NCBI GenBank assembly: GCA_044378055.1
Contig: JBILXY010000004.1
Coordinates: 1-64,000, forward strand
Reading direction: 5' to 3'
DNA: 64,000 nucleotides
Source: JBILXY01 sp044378055
Lineage (GTDB): Bacteria > Patescibacteriota > JACMRA01
Under the pieces are notes generated by a model. It saw nothing but the letters and a program-made list of their open reading frames with translations. It did no database searches and had not been told where the DNA came from. How positions within the stretch are numbered: the first letter of the stretch is position 1; every line of letters starts with the position of its first letter. A program made the translations under genes and the position numbers. Positions 15,525 to 23,506 of the stretch are shown here, in pieces.

Positions 15525-15898
15525 TTTTTATTGATACCAATATATTCATTCGTTTTTTAATGAATGACCACAAAGAAATGTATGAAAAAGCAAGAAAAAT
15601 ATTTGAAAGCATATCAGATTCAAACGAAACTTATATTGTAGAAGATAGTGTTGTAGCTGAAATTTTGCATGTAACAACCTCTAAAAAATTATACAATCAA
15701 CCCAGGTTAACCATCGTGGCAAGACTAAACAGCATATTAGAAAACAAAAATATTTATCATCATTACAAACCAGCATTGCTTTTAAGCTTAGAAAAATACG
15801 CCACAACAAATTTAGATTTTGTAGACTGCCTAGCCCTAGCCTATAAAGAACAAAAAATTTCAAGCAAAATAATAAGCTTCGACACTAGTTTAAAATAA
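15521..15898 (+). CDS. vapC: PIN-domain toxin (VapC-like RNase)
   Basis: The 125-residue PIN protein has the acidic residues expected for Mg2+-dependent RNA cleavage: D5 in MIFIDTNIFIRF, a Glu in VVAEILHV near 48, D101 in NLDFVDCLALAY, and D119 in ISFDTSLK. VapC toxins usually cut tRNA or rRNA when released from VapB; the target here is unknown. The 4-base overlap with the AbrB-type antitoxin gene and the similar pair at 29651-30366 support a toxin-antitoxin role. The right-hand 156-bp repeat begins 37 bases after its stop. Confidence 0.85.
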   Translation: MIFIDTNIFIRFLMNDHKEMYEKARKIFESISDSNETYIVEDSVVAEILHVTTSKKLYNQPRLTIVARLNSILENKNIYHHYKPALLLSLEKYATTNLDFVDCLALAYKEQKISSKIISFDTSLK

Positions 15899-15935
15899 AT
15901 TACGCTTGCCTTGTAGCGGCGAAGTTTACAGAGCC

Positions 15936-16091
15936 AGTAGCGGCGATCGCGGATCGCCATTGTCAAAACGAAGCCAAACTACCCCGAAACCTAACGGTTT
16001 CACCCCTAGATAGGGGTACTTCTACTCTGCCATTAAACCATTCTCCCTTGTAAAGGGAGGCGGAGGGCGTAGCGGCGATCGCGGATCGCCA
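15936..16091. repeat. 156-bp direct repeat, right copy
   Basis: Same order and orientation as the left copy: hairpins at 15942-15958 and 16074-16090 bracket the bipartite palindrome (15978-16023) and a perfect CTCCCTT/AAGGGAG hairpin. The two visible differences are in the CTCCC/GGGAG segment. The remainder of 15899-16269 has no gene; it ends with the SD of the next one. Confidence 0.9.
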
Positions 16092-16269
16092 CCGAGGGGT
16101 AAAGTGGGTGGAGCCACCCAAAGCCTCATAAAACCACCCCCACCCACCTCAAATTTTTTTTGACCAAATCATTTTTCCATGCTTACAGTTAAAGTGGTAA
16201 TTGTTTTCGTAACAACTAAACAAAATCACCAAAATTAACATTTTGAATTAATAAGGAGGAGGAGAGGAA

Positions 16270-17709
16270 GTGACTGCACAAACACCAAGTCAAGCAACAG
16301 CAAAAAAAATATCCCTAATGGATATTGAACGAAGCCAACTGGGTTTAGGAGTGATGGGATTATTCCTTTTCATGTATATAGTTTTTCCGGAATCAAAGCT
16401 GTTTATTGAACAGATTCTTAGGATTATAGTCTTTATTTCTGCCATGTTTGGAAAGGCACTATTTCTAAATTTGCCATTCATCCATGATAGAAATAGCGGG
16501 ATTTACATTCTGGGAGGTCTGTTATGCATTCTGGCGGTTTTGGAAATATGGGAAATGTTTTGTCAGCTGAAAAGACACTTAGAATCTCCAGGACACCATG
16601 ACCATATTGAAAGAGAAATATTAAAGTTCGGAGGAATTAAACTCCTGACTGAAGCCATTGGCTCATCCAATAAAAGCTATAAAATAATTAGCCTCATTTG
16701 GAAAATATATTCTTTAGAATACATGCTACCAAAAGTACTTTGGTGGGTTCTTATTCAAACACTTGTTATCTTAGCATTGACGATAACTTCTGCAAACTTC
16801 ATAGACCAAGTTTACCCAACTGGACTAGGAAACATGGCAGCTTTTTTTATCTTAATGAATGCCATTAAATTTGGCGTTGGTGACGATGGTAAATGTGAAC
16901 CTATTTTAAATGCTAGTGGAAACATGATAGGCCAACAGTGTAGCAGCCATTTATATGGTTTGCCCAATGTACCTGGCTATGGCTCAGTTGTTTCTAGCGA
17001 TTCTATGGTTACCATACTATTTCTAGTACTAATATCTACGATAGTATGTTTTTGGCTAGAAGGTAGTTTGTTAGATGATGGTCCCTCATATGCATTAACT
17101 CATATTGAGAACTACAAAACGGAGAAAAAAGCTAAGTCATTTTTGGATTATGCGAAAAGCATATTAGGAGGTTTTTCAGGTGCGTACAACTGTATTACAA
17201 CAGTTGAAAGTTTCGTACCGAAAGATGCTAGTATAGGTTTGAAGTTTGGAATTCTTTTTATTACATTAGGATTTTGGGTATTTGCTGCATGGTGCCCAAT
17301 TTTTTGCCTAGCAAGTTTAGAAGAAAACGCTGGAACAAGAATTGAAAAATTAGCAAAAGACATGAAAAAACTGGTTGAGAAAATTTCAACCCAGCTTTTG
17401 TGCACAAACTATCCGAAAGGTAAAATTAACCCTAATACTAAATTTCAACTTTCAGCCGAGGACAAAAGCAAGCTAACTGCAGAAGGAAAGCCAACCGCAG
17501 AAGGTTTAAAAGTTTACTGGTGGGTTTCTAAAAATGTCGGTATTCCTAACACTAAAGAGCATAGCTTTGCAGCTTTAGGTCTATATGCCGAGATTAACCG
17601 AGACTATGAACTTTGGGAAAAAGATCATAGGTTTGTTGCAAAACAAGCTGAAGATAATGCTGCCAAAGTAAAAGCTTCACAACCAGCACCGCCACCACCT
17701 CGCCAGTAG
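16270..17709 (+). CDS. Orphan polytopic membrane protein, GTG start
   Basis: The purine-rich SD region (AAGGAGG at 16253, then GGAGAGG at 16261) fixes the GTG at 16270. The 479-residue protein has about seven hydrophobic segments (~27-45, 50-70, 78-97, 155-178, 188-200, 243-265, 325-350). One soluble loop (~200-240) contains cysteines (DGKCEPILNASGN, GQQCSSHLYG). The cytoplasmic-like C-terminus is charged and ends in a Pro-rich tail (QPAPPPPRQ). I do not recognise the family. It is monocistronic with its own strong terminator. The cysteine-bearing loop could be extracellular. Confidence 0.65.
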   Translation: MTAQTPSQATAKKISLMDIERSQLGLGVMGLFLFMYIVFPESKLFIEQILRIIVFISAMFGKALFLNLPFIHDRNSGIYILGGLLCILAVLEIWEMFCQLKRHLESPGHHDHIEREILKFGGIKLLTEAIGSSNKSYKIISLIWKIYSLEYMLPKVLWWVLIQTLVILALTITSANFIDQVYPTGLGNMAAFFILMNAIKFGVGDDGKCEPILNASGNMIGQQCSSHLYGLPNVPGYGSVVSSDSMVTILFLVLISTIVCFWLEGSLLDDGPSYALTHIENYKTEKKAKSFLDYAKSILGGFSGAYNCITTVESFVPKDASIGLKFGILFITLGFWVFAAWCPIFCLASLEENAGTRIEKLAKDMKKLVEKISTQLLCTNYPKGKINPNTKFQLSAEDKSKLTAEGKPTAEGLKVYWWVSKNVGIPNTKEHSFAALGLYAEINRDYELWEKDHRFVAKQAEDNAAKVKASQPAPPPPRQ

Positions 17710-17731
17710 ATTAATTCAAAAACCCAAAACA

Positions 17732-17788
17732 CCCCCAGTGATTCGCATGCTACACCTTGTAGCAACCCGAAATCACAGGGGCTTTTTT
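17732..17788 (+). terminator. Large Rho-independent terminator
   Basis: CCCC and GTGATT at the left pair with AATCAC and GGGG at the right, enclosing an inner GCTAC/GTAGC hairpin; six T follow (17783-17788). It ends the orphan membrane-protein gene and touches the stop of the convergent ATPase gene. Confidence 0.85.
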
Positions 17789-18926
17789 ATTGCCCAATTA
17801 ACCATTCAGGCCAATTTTCTTTGTTAATTGTTACAGCTTTTGTTTGCAATGTTTTATAATTATCAAAAAATTCTGAATGGCGTTTAACCTCCCTTTTTTC
17901 ATTCCATTTTATTTCAAAAACTTCAAAAACTCCATCTTTTTCTTCTATTAAATCATATTCCTTTTGGTCTTTAGTTCGCCAGAAATAATAATTCTTGTAA
18001 TTACCAATGTTATTATTTATTTTCATTCTTTCTACAACACAAAAGTTTTCCCAAAGTCTTCCAACATCTTCCCTGCTGGATAATGATAAATAGTTATCTA
18101 ATACAGCGTTACGAAGGCCGACATCCCAAAAATATATTTTGAAAGGGTTGCGAATTTCTTTTACTCCGTTTCGATATAAAGGTTTAAGCCTAAAAATAAC
18201 AAAGGCTTGTTCCAATAAGGCAATATATCTTTCCACAGTACCTTTATCTATTTGTAATTTCTCTGCGATAGAATTAAAACTAAGCTCTTGCCCAATACAT
18301 AACGCTAAATATCTAACAACATCTTCCAAAGAAGATAGCTTTTTTATTTTTTCAGTAGCTAATAAATCTCGGTATAAATAATCTCTACTTAGATCCCTAA
18401 GCTTAATTCTTTTATCATCTTCGGATAGCAAATAAACTTGAGGATACAAACCAAATCTTAATATTTGTTCCAATTGAATATTTAAAGAGTTAGTATTATT
18501 TTTACTACTCAGCTCTTCTAAACTAAATGGGTAAAGCTCGAACTTTATATTTCTTCCTGTTAAAGGTTCATTAATTTTATTAGCTAAATCGAAACTGCTG
18601 CTACCTGTGGCAATAAACTGGGTATTTGGACAATTTTTATGTAAAATTTTTAAATTCAAACCTATATTTTCCACTCTCTGTGCTTCGTCTAAAATTACTA
18701 TTTTATGGTTACCCACAAACTTTTTAAGAACATTGCTATCCTGAGAAGACAAGGTTTGTCTGTTGGCTAATTCATCGCAATCCACATATTTATAATTAGG
18801 ATCATCACTTCTTGCAATTTCTTCAGCAAGAGTAGTTTTCCCAACTTGTCTAGCACCGTAAATAATTAAAACTTCATTTTTAAACAGCCATTTTTTAATT
18901 TGGCTTTCAATAGTTCTGGAATACAT
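17787..18926 (-). CDS. AAA-family ATPase with DUF4143 domain
   Basis: The 379-residue protein has an N-terminal AAA_14 ATPase (Walker A YGARQVGKTTL near 24-34, Walker B KIVILDEAQRV near 76, sensor IATGSSSFDL) and a C-terminal DUF4143 region with a winged helix (LSFNSIAEKLQIDKGTVERY) and an endonuclease-like fold (KEYDLIEEKDGVFEVFEIKW, a D...E-x-K pattern). The family is common, often mobile, and its role is unresolved. The promoter carries two identical palindromic operators, suggesting tight repression, perhaps by a product encoded outside the window. No SD. Confidence 0.85.
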   Translation of the reverse strand: MYSRTIESQIKKWLFKNEVLIIYGARQVGKTTLAEEIARSDDPNYKYVDCDELANRQTLSSQDSNVLKKFVGNHKIVILDEAQRVENIGLNLKILHKNCPNTQFIATGSSSFDLANKINEPLTGRNIKFELYPFSLEELSSKNNTNSLNIQLEQILRFGLYPQVYLLSEDDKRIKLRDLSRDYLYRDLLATEKIKKLSSLEDVVRYLALCIGQELSFNSIAEKLQIDKGTVERYIALLEQAFVIFRLKPLYRNGVKEIRNPFKIYFWDVGLRNAVLDNYLSLSSREDVGRLWENFCVVERMKINNNIGNYKNYYFWRTKDQKEYDLIEEKDGVFEVFEIKWNEKREVKRHSEFFDNYKTLQTKAVTINKENWPEWLIGQ

Positions 18927-18948
18927 AAATTGGGTAATATTAGTATTT

Positions 18949-19005
18949 TAGTGTTTACATACACTATAATAGTGTTATTTTAGTGTTTACATACACTATT
19001 GTCAA
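18949..19005 (-). promoter_or_regulatory. Promoter with two 18-bp palindromic operators
   Basis: On the minus strand TTGACA (19000-19005) and TAAAAT (18977-18982) are separated by 17 bases. The palindrome TAGTGTTTACATACACTA occurs twice, at 18981-18998, filling the -35/-10 spacer, and at 18949-18966, between the -10 and the start codon. The copies are identical and 32 bp apart, about three helical turns. This is the arrangement of a repressor binding as a pair of dimers. Confidence 0.8.
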
Positions 19006-19026
19006 GAATAACTTGTATAAATCAAC

Positions 19027-19055
19027 AAAAAAAAGCCTGTAAACATAATTTACAG
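19027..19055 (-). terminator. Minus-strand terminator
   Basis: CTGTAAA (19037-19043) pairs with TTTACAG (19049-19055). On the minus strand the stem is followed by GGC and eight or more T. It ends the transcript that includes the gene at 19194. Confidence 0.8.
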
Positions 19056-19121
19056 ACACAAGGAAATTGTTTTGTTGAAGAAAAGTCATCATTCTGAAAA
19101 ATAAATGATCTTCGTAAAGCT

Positions 19122-19184
19122 ACCTCCTAAATATTACAAAAAAGTTAAATAAACCTTTAGAGTTGAAAATAAAAATCACCTCCT
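19122..19184 (-). other. Two AGGAGGT motifs in a 3' untranslated region
   Basis: On the minus strand, perfect anti-SD complements AGGAGGT occur at 19178-19184 and 19122-19128, between the stop of the 70-aa gene and its terminator. Neither is followed at normal spacing by ATG, GTG or TTG. An ATT codon (19168-19170) eight bases after the first would open a 16-codon peptide whose TAG overlaps the second motif. Confidence 0.5.
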
Positions 19185-19193
19185 GGAAATTTA

Positions 19194-19406
19194 CTAAAAG
19201 TCTAAACCAGCTTCAACAGAGTCTGGGTTATCAATTTGAGCGTAGGCACCAGAGCTTCCGCTACCCAAGTTTTGAGAGTTGACATTGGTGTCAACATTTT
19301 GAGTTCCTTCACCTTCAGGGAAACGAACTTGTGAGCCTTGGTTTTCACCATTTACTTCGGGTTGAACTGGACCAACAACAGGAAAACCATTAACATGTTC
19401 AGTCAT
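19194..19406 (-). CDS. 70-aa polar orphan protein
   Basis: The peptide MTEHVNGFPVVGPVQPEVNGENQGSQ... is acidic and rich in Gly, Asn, Gln, Ser, Val and Pro, with no Lys or Cys and no hydrophobic helix; it looks intrinsically disordered. No family is recognised. It is transcribed alone, with a long leader-like 3' region containing two AGGAGGT motifs and a clear terminator. The SD before the ATG is weak. A disordered precursor or secreted peptide is conceivable, but nothing in the sequence proves it. Confidence 0.5.
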   Translation of the reverse strand: MTEHVNGFPVVGPVQPEVNGENQGSQVRFPEGEGTQNVDTNVNSQNLGSGSSGAYAQIDNPDSVEAGLDF

Positions 19407-19519
19407 AAAGCTTTATCCGTTTTTCTACATTCCTTTTTCATAAAATTCAAATCTGAAATTATTGTAAAGCAAAATTCGCCTGCTTGACATTTGTTGGCTT
19501 TATACCAAGCTTTTTGTAT

Positions 19520-20251
19520 ATGCTTATATCAGCAAAACAACTTGTAAAAAACTATGGAACAAAGAAAAACCCTTTGTTTGCCTTAAATAATGTAGATGTA
19601 GAAATTAAGGAAGGTGAGTTTGTGGTAATTCTTGGAAGAAGTGGAAGTGGGAAAAGCACACTTTTAAATTTAATGGCAGGACTAGACAAAGCCGACAGTG
19701 GAGAATTGGTTGTAAATGAAGTAAATTTAAGTAAATCTAATGGATTTCAGCTTGCTAAATATAGGTCGAAAATTGGAATTATTTTTCAGTTCTATAATTT
19801 ACTGCCAAATTTAAATACTTTTGAAAATGTTATGATGGGTTCTTGGGCTGGTGGAAAAAAAGCAGACGAAAGTGAAGCAACCAAATTATTAGAACAATTC
19901 GGGCTTTCCCATAGAATGGGGGCTAATGTAAAAAACCTTTCTGGAGGAGAAAAACAACGCGTTTCAATTGCAAGAAGCCTAATGGGAGGGCCAAAAATAT
20001 TATTCTGCGATGAACCAACCGGGGCTTTAGATTCGCACAACGAAGACCAAGTTAAACAAATTTTAATTGATTTAAACAAAGCCGGAATGACTATTGTAAT
20101 GGTTACCCACAACCCAGAATTTGCTAGCATTGCTACCCAAACCATAAGAATGGGAGATGGCAAAGTTTTAGAAGTTTTAAATAACAAAAAGTCTGAAAAG
20201 CCAAATCTATCCGATGTAAAACCTGCAAATTCAAACTTAATTTCAATGTAA
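19520..20251 (+). CDS. ABC transporter ATP-binding protein (MacB/LolD type)
   Basis: I choose the ATG at 19520 (MLISAKQLVKNYG) because the frame above it adds a non-conserved tail. It has Walker A GRSGSGKST, Q-loop FQFYNLLPNL, signature LSGGEKQRVSIARS, Walker B ILFCDEPTGALD and switch His in THNPEF. It would power the MacB-type permease encoded 50 bases downstream. Such exporters work by mechanotransmission and move peptides, lipoproteins or antibiotics without substrate passing through the membrane domain. The C-terminal ~25 residues are an unconserved polar tail. No SD. Confidence 0.93.
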   Translation: MLISAKQLVKNYGTKKNPLFALNNVDVEIKEGEFVVILGRSGSGKSTLLNLMAGLDKADSGELVVNEVNLSKSNGFQLAKYRSKIGIIFQFYNLLPNLNTFENVMMGSWAGGKKADESEATKLLEQFGLSHRMGANVKNLSGGEKQRVSIARSLMGGPKILFCDEPTGALDSHNEDQVKQILIDLNKAGMTIVMVTHNPEFASIATQTIRMGDGKVLEVLNNKKSEKPNLSDVKPANSNLISM

Positions 20252-20301
20252 TTAAAACTAAAATAATTCATCCAAATATTTACACAAAAAACAAATTTCT
20301 T

Positions 20302-21819
20302 ATGACACTTTCATCCTTTTTTCTTATTCTTCGAAGACAATTTCAACAAAAATGGGGCCGCTTTCTACTTGCTTCTGGCGGAATTATCATCGGGGTTTGG
20401 GCCATTACCCTTACCACCGGTCTTTCCTTGGGCTTACAAGACACAATTGTAACTGCAATTAACAGTCAGGCTTCAGCTAAACAAGTTAGTTTGTACAAAA
20501 CTTCAACCAACCAAACCGATTTTTTCCAAATTAACGATGCTCCAAAATTTGTAGCTTTAGGTTCAAATGAAATAAAATTGCTGAAGGAATCTGACCCAAA
20601 CATTGAAGATATTGTTCCAAATAGTTTGTTAAATTTATATCTACAAACTCCAGTTTCTGGCGGAAGTTGTTTTAATAGAGACAAATTACTGCAAGAACAA
20701 ATTTCCCCTTCTACTATTCCAGTAAGCAGCATTAACCAAACCGCAACTGTTCCAAATACAATTGATCCAACTCAGATTGCAGATTTACAGAAAAAGTTTG
20801 CTGAAGAATGCCCAACTTTAAGCGTAATTAGTGATTCTTATAGTAATTTCTATCTAACAAATAAAACTAATTGGATTGGCAGCACCCAAGCTCCAAAAAG
20901 AGGCGAAGTTGCGGTGTGTTTTAAATGTGGAAACCTAGATTTTAACAAGAAATTAGGGGTTGAAAAACCAGAAGATTTAATTGGCAAAGAAATTAGTTTT
21001 GAATTTAGTAGAGTTCCAACCAATTACGAAGTTGGAAAAGTTGTAGATGTTGTTAATACCGATAGAGGTAACCCAAAGGTTGGCAAACAGGTTACCGAAA
21101 CTTTAAAAATTGTCTCGGTTATTGATGATAGAAAAGCCAATACATTCGGTGGTGGAGGAACAAATTTCTTTATGGATTATAGCTATTTTACCCAAGCTAT
21201 AAAAATTGATAAGCCAAACATCACTGATGATCAAATTGGTTTTATTGAAGCCAGCGTAATTGTTAAAAGTTATGATAAAGTTGATGAAGTAATTGCCAAA
21301 TTCAAAGAAGCCAAATATCTTCCATTTTCTATCACCCAAACTATAGTTTCAGGAATTAAAACTGCTTTTTCAGTTCTAACTGTTGTACTTGCAGGCTTTG
21401 GTTTTATTGCCTTAATTGCCTCGGTTTTTGGAATTGTAAATGTTATGACCATTTCAGTTCTTGAAAGACAAAAAGAAATTGGAATTCTAAAATCATTAGG
21501 TGCTAGAGATACAGATATTTTCTCTATTTTCGTTATTGAAAGTGCTTCGCTTGGTATTATTGGCTGGACTATTGGAATTCTTATTTCACTTGGAATGGGT
21601 TCAATAATTGGAACAGTATTTACTGCCCTTGTGAACGGAAATGCTGAGTGGAAAACTAATTTAGATGCACTTGGTATCACCAGTTTCGGCCCAAGTTTCC
21701 CAGCCTGGCTAGTACTCGGTAGTCTTGGATTAGCATTATTCTTCACAGTTCTTTCTGGTGTTTTCCCATCCTTCAAAGCCTCTAGACAAAACCCAGTAGA
21801 AGTTCTAAGAAGCGAGTAA
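20302..21819 (+). CDS. MacB/FtsX-type ABC transporter permease
   Basis: The 505-residue permease has the MacB topology: first helix at ~20-42, a ~300-residue extracytoplasmic MacB_PCD domain, then three C-terminal helices (~355-385, ~410-430, ~465-490) in an FtsX domain with the conserved VMTISVLERQKEIGILKSLGA segment. The extracytoplasmic domain is larger than usual and has cysteines (SGGSC, EEC, VCFKCG), possible disulfides. It pairs with the ATPase upstream. The substrate is unknown; three small exported orphans are encoded just downstream. Confidence 0.92.
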   Translation: MTLSSFFLILRRQFQQKWGRFLLASGGIIIGVWAITLTTGLSLGLQDTIVTAINSQASAKQVSLYKTSTNQTDFFQINDAPKFVALGSNEIKLLKESDPNIEDIVPNSLLNLYLQTPVSGGSCFNRDKLLQEQISPSTIPVSSINQTATVPNTIDPTQIADLQKKFAEECPTLSVISDSYSNFYLTNKTNWIGSTQAPKRGEVAVCFKCGNLDFNKKLGVEKPEDLIGKEISFEFSRVPTNYEVGKVVDVVNTDRGNPKVGKQVTETLKIVSVIDDRKANTFGGGGTNFFMDYSYFTQAIKIDKPNITDDQIGFIEASVIVKSYDKVDEVIAKFKEAKYLPFSITQTIVSGIKTAFSVLTVVLAGFGFIALIASVFGIVNVMTISVLERQKEIGILKSLGARDTDIFSIFVIESASLGIIGWTIGILISLGMGSIIGTVFTALVNGNAEWKTNLDALGITSFGPSFPAWLVLGSLGLALFFTVLSGVFPSFKASRQNPVEVLRSE

Positions 21820-21839
21820 TCCCCAACCAACAATCTCTT

Positions 21840-21869
21840 CTCCCTTGTAAAGGGAGGTGCCCGAAGGGC
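21840..21869. repeat. CTCCCTT hairpin element
   Basis: CTCCCTT, GTA, AAGGGAG (21840-21856) followed by GCCC-GAA-GGGC (21859-21869). The first hairpin also occurs within both 156-bp repeats (~15038 and ~16042). It lies 20 bases after the permease stop and could act as a weak terminator. Confidence 0.6.
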
Positions 21870-22015
21870 GGAGGGTTATAGGCAACACGAGGAAACCACC
21901 GCGTCAACACAAATCCACAAAACCACACATCTTTACAAACCCCAAAAACAATGCTTTAAATTTAGATGGTATTCAGTTACCAAACAAATTTATTGAAGGA
22001 CAAGGATGCTAAAAT

Positions 22016-22402
22016 ATGATTAAGGGATTGACAGTTCTAGCTCTGATTGGGATAGCATTAGGGTTTGGGAGCGGAGTTTTAAAGTTGCCAACCCAAACAA
22101 CAGCTAGTGGCAATCAAGCGCCTAAATCTACTACTAAAACTGCAAAGAAACCATTGCTTGTCCTGACTAGCGATGCTGATGTAAATAAATATTTACAAAT
22201 TTCAGAGGTTAACGAAAACAACGGTGAATTCAGTTTTAAAATTAGTAGTAAAGTGTCAGATAAGTATATAGTTCAAGTAGTAGTACAAACTGCTTACCCC
22301 CAATACTTTTTACTGGTTGATGGTAAACCTGTCACAGTAACTCATCGAAATAAATTCCAGCCGCAACCACCAGTTGGAATTATGCCACATATAGTTAATT
22401 AA
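22016..22402 (+). CDS. Small exported orphan protein 1
   Basis: The 128-residue protein begins with a hydrophobic signal or anchor (MIKGLTVLALIGIALGFGSG), then a Thr/Lys/Pro linker (~28-48), then a beta-rich domain of ~75 residues (KYLQISEVNENNGEFSFKISSK, YIVQVVVQT). No Cys is present. No family is recognised. A terminator follows, and two further small exported proteins with the same unit structure come next, suggesting a functional set. An AAGGA-type SD lies somewhat far from the ATG. Confidence 0.6.
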   Translation: MIKGLTVLALIGIALGFGSGVLKLPTQTTASGNQAPKSTTKTAKKPLLVLTSDADVNKYLQISEVNENNGEFSFKISSKVSDKYIVQVVVQTAYPQYFLLVDGKPVTVTHRNKFQPQPPVGIMPHIVN

Positions 22403-22412
22403 CTGCAATTAT

Positions 22413-22438
22413 AAGTCTCCGTTGAGACTTTTCTTTTT
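22413..22438 (+). terminator. Rho-independent terminator
   Basis: AAGTCTC-CGTT-GAGACTT followed by TTCTTTTT. Ends exported orphan 1. Confidence 0.85.
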
Positions 22439-22459
22439 AAGAAAATAGAGGAGGTTATT

Positions 22460-22894
22460 TTGTTTAAAGAGCTGTATTTTAAATTATCACTTTTAATCTT
22501 GGTTGGCTTGGGAGGGTTCAGTTTTGCCTATCAGCTAAATTTAATTCCTCCTGAAACAATTGGTTGGCTTAAAACAACTAGAAGTGATTTGAAAACAATT
22601 TTCAACACTAGCAAAATAAATAGTTTGGAAATTATTCCAGATTCAGAGTTAAAAGTTAAAAGTCGGTTAATTAGTTGCTATATTCCAAGTGATTCAAACC
22701 TTGTTATTGTAAGCTACGAGGAGTTACCAAGTGGCCAAATAATAACAACATTCACAAACGATCATGAGCAGAATGTGTGCTTTAAAATTACATTTGAAAA
22801 TACTGTATTTTACGCCAAATTATCTGCAAAAAAAAGTGGAAGTGTTGGCTACAAACCAACGCAAGTAGATATGATAACAATAATTGGCCGCTAA
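22460..22894 (+). CDS. Small exported orphan protein 2, TTG start
   Basis: AGAGGAGG (22447-22454) lies five bases before TTG at 22460, and no ATG competes. The 144-residue protein has an N-terminal hydrophobic segment (LSLLILVGLGGFSFAYQL, residues 9-26), then a mainly beta domain with two cysteines (LISCYIPSDSN, EQNVCFKITFEN) that could form a disulfide outside the cell. No family is recognised. It has its own terminator, like the genes on both sides. Confidence 0.6.
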   Translation: MFKELYFKLSLLILVGLGGFSFAYQLNLIPPETIGWLKTTRSDLKTIFNTSKINSLEIIPDSELKVKSRLISCYIPSDSNLVIVSYEELPSGQIITTFTNDHEQNVCFKITFENTVFYAKLSAKKSGSVGYKPTQVDMITIIGR

Positions 22895-22900
22895 GCCAAG

Positions 22901-22930
22901 TCACCCTATTTCCCACGGGTGATTTTTTTT
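22901..22930 (+). terminator. Rho-independent terminator
   Basis: TCACCC (22901-22906) with GGGTGA (22917-22922), then eight T. Ends exported orphan 2. Confidence 0.85.
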
Positions 22931-23024
22931 ATCCAAAGCTCCCTTGATTTTATTTTAAAACTATGCTTGTTAATAAGTGTGTACTTAATTTTGGTACATA
23001 TTGTTTATTGAAGGAGAGTTAATT

Positions 23025-23435
23025 GTGAATGTAAAATTTCTTGGAGTTTGTGTTTTAATTGGCAGCGGTATAATTTTAATTGCTGTTAGTCGTGGTGGAG
23101 GTAAAGTGACTAAACAAGGCCTACCCAACTTGCCAGATAAACCTATAGCTATAACTGAAGCAATGAAAAACTATCCTGACTTCCCATGTCAGCAAGATCC
23201 AAATAGAAGTATAATTAAAATCACTATTTCTTCAAGCGATGCTTCAATCGAAAATACAGGAACAAATGTTGCCTGTATTAATGCATATGTTATTGAGAAT
23301 GGTCGGATTCTACCTGATCATCCAAATATTATTTTCTTTGTTCCAGCAAAAAGTACTAAGAAATTTTCAACATTAATAACTGGAAAACAATTCTTATATA
23401 ATAGAATTGTATCTATTGGCAGTTTGAAGTCATAA
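23025..23435 (+). CDS. Small exported orphan protein 3, GTG start
   Basis: The frame is open from 23001, but AAGGAGAG (23011-23018) sits six bases before GTG at 23025, giving MNVKFLGVCVLIGSGIILIA as signal or anchor. The following ~110 residues are beta-rich with two cysteines (YPDFPCQQDP, TNVACINAY). The IENTGTNVACINAYVIENG stretch reads like an immunoglobulin-like beta sandwich, which is a guess. No family is recognised. The three neighbouring exported proteins share size and plan but not obvious sequence. Confidence 0.6.
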   Translation: MNVKFLGVCVLIGSGIILIAVSRGGGKVTKQGLPNLPDKPIAITEAMKNYPDFPCQQDPNRSIIKITISSSDASIENTGTNVACINAYVIENGRILPDHPNIIFFVPAKSTKKFSTLITGKQFLYNRIVSIGSLKS

Positions 23436-23460
23436 ATGTATAGTGCAACTTACTTGCCTA

Positions 23461-23494
23461 CCCCCCATTGTCATATTTGGGGGGGAATTTTTTT
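23461..23494 (+). terminator. Rho-independent terminator
   Basis: CCCCCCA with TTGGGGGG, then AATTTTTTT. Ends exported orphan 3, just before the comEC stop on the other strand. Confidence 0.85.
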
Positions 23495-23506
23495 CCTAAA
23501 ATAATT

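Noticed and set aside
14939..16090. HIP1-like motif as proof of cyanobacterial origin
   Set aside because: The genes are CPR-like and the octamer occurs only within a specific hairpin repeat, not spread through coding sequence.
14933..16091. CRISPR array
   Set aside because: The repeats are 156 bp, only two, and the spacer is a toxin-antitoxin pair; no short regular repeat-spacer pattern exists anywhere in the window.
19484..19519. Upstream start for the ABC ATPase
   Set aside because: The twelve extra residues are hydrophobic and not part of the ABC domain; ATG at 19520 begins at the usual position.
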